A stretch of DNA of 6,540 nucleotides, taken from positions 1 through 6,540 of the forward strand of contig DOFS01000048.1 in NCBI GenBank assembly GCA_003523945.1, given 5' to 3'. Below the pieces are notes generated by a model. That model saw only the letters and a list, made by a program, of their open reading frames with translations. It ran no database searches and had not been told where the DNA came from. The stretch's first letter is position 1, and the number at the start of each line of letters is the position of its first letter. A program made the position numbers and the translations under genes. The DNA comes from Nitrospiraceae bacterium (GTDB taxonomy: Bacteria; Nitrospirota; Nitrospiria; Nitrospirales; UBA8639). Positions 6,511 to 6,540 of the stretch are shown one piece after another.

Positions 6511-6540
6511 TCAAATCTGCGGTTGACTAATTAGCTTTTT
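6511..6540 (-). CDS. rpmC: Possible 3' end of 50S ribosomal protein L29 (partial)
   Basis: The gene before rpsQ in this conserved order is rpmC. Only 30 bases remain and all three minus frames hold a stop (TGA at 6511-6513, TAG at 6527-6529, TAA at 6531-6533), so the correct frame cannot be chosen. The widest reading ends ...KKLISQPQI. The call is inferred from gene order, not from recognisable sequence. Confidence 0.3.
   Translation of the reverse strand, partial: KKLISQPQI

Noticed and set aside
6494..6514. TTG start extending S17 by seven residues
   Set aside because: No ribosome site precedes it and the added residues do not match the family; the ATG at 6493 fits.

Overview
The window is a contiguous piece of a bacterial spc (ribosomal protein) operon. 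Every gene lies on the minus strand, so transcription runs from high to low coordinates. Twelve complete genes are present in the canonical order rpsQ-rplN-rplX-rplE-rpsN-rpsH-rplF-rplR-rpsE-rpmD-rplO-secY, followed by adk as a thirteenth. The first six codons of a probable map gene run off the low end. About 30 bases that may be the 3' end of rpmC lie at the high end.

Layout, upstream to downstream: 6540-5454 carries S17, L14 and L24; 5454-4152 carries L5, a zinc-type S14 and S8; 4106-2653 carries L6, L18 and S5; 2615-1981 carries L30 and L15; 1988-1 carries SecY, adenylate kinase and the start of methionine aminopeptidase. All reading frames are intact. The largest gap is 64 bases (rpsN-rpsH), and I see no intrinsic terminator, convincing promoter, RNA gene, mobile element, repeat or CRISPR array. 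The promoter and any terminator should lie outside the window.

The genes work together in making and using ribosomes. The ribosomal proteins assemble both subunits. SecY is the membrane channel for nascent export. Adenylate kinase keeps the AMP/ADP/ATP balance, and methionine aminopeptidase trims the start methionine of new proteins. The last five genes are tightly coupled (ATGA overlap, two 8-base overlaps, a 1-base gap).

The organism is a bacterium of moderate-to-low GC. Zinc-type S14 (four-cysteine), a four-cysteine adenylate kinase LID, and an L5 with a roughly 27-residue basic N-terminal extension argue against a close relative of E. coli. I cannot place the phylum confidently; a Nitrospirota, Nitrospinota or deltaproteobacteria-like lineage is only a guess.

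This is housekeeping DNA. I found no evidence of an undescribed system. The observations worth a second look are modest: the L5 extension, frequent GTG starts (5 of 13 complete genes), A9 runs inside adk and rpsE, and substitutions in conserved L6 and S8 motifs.
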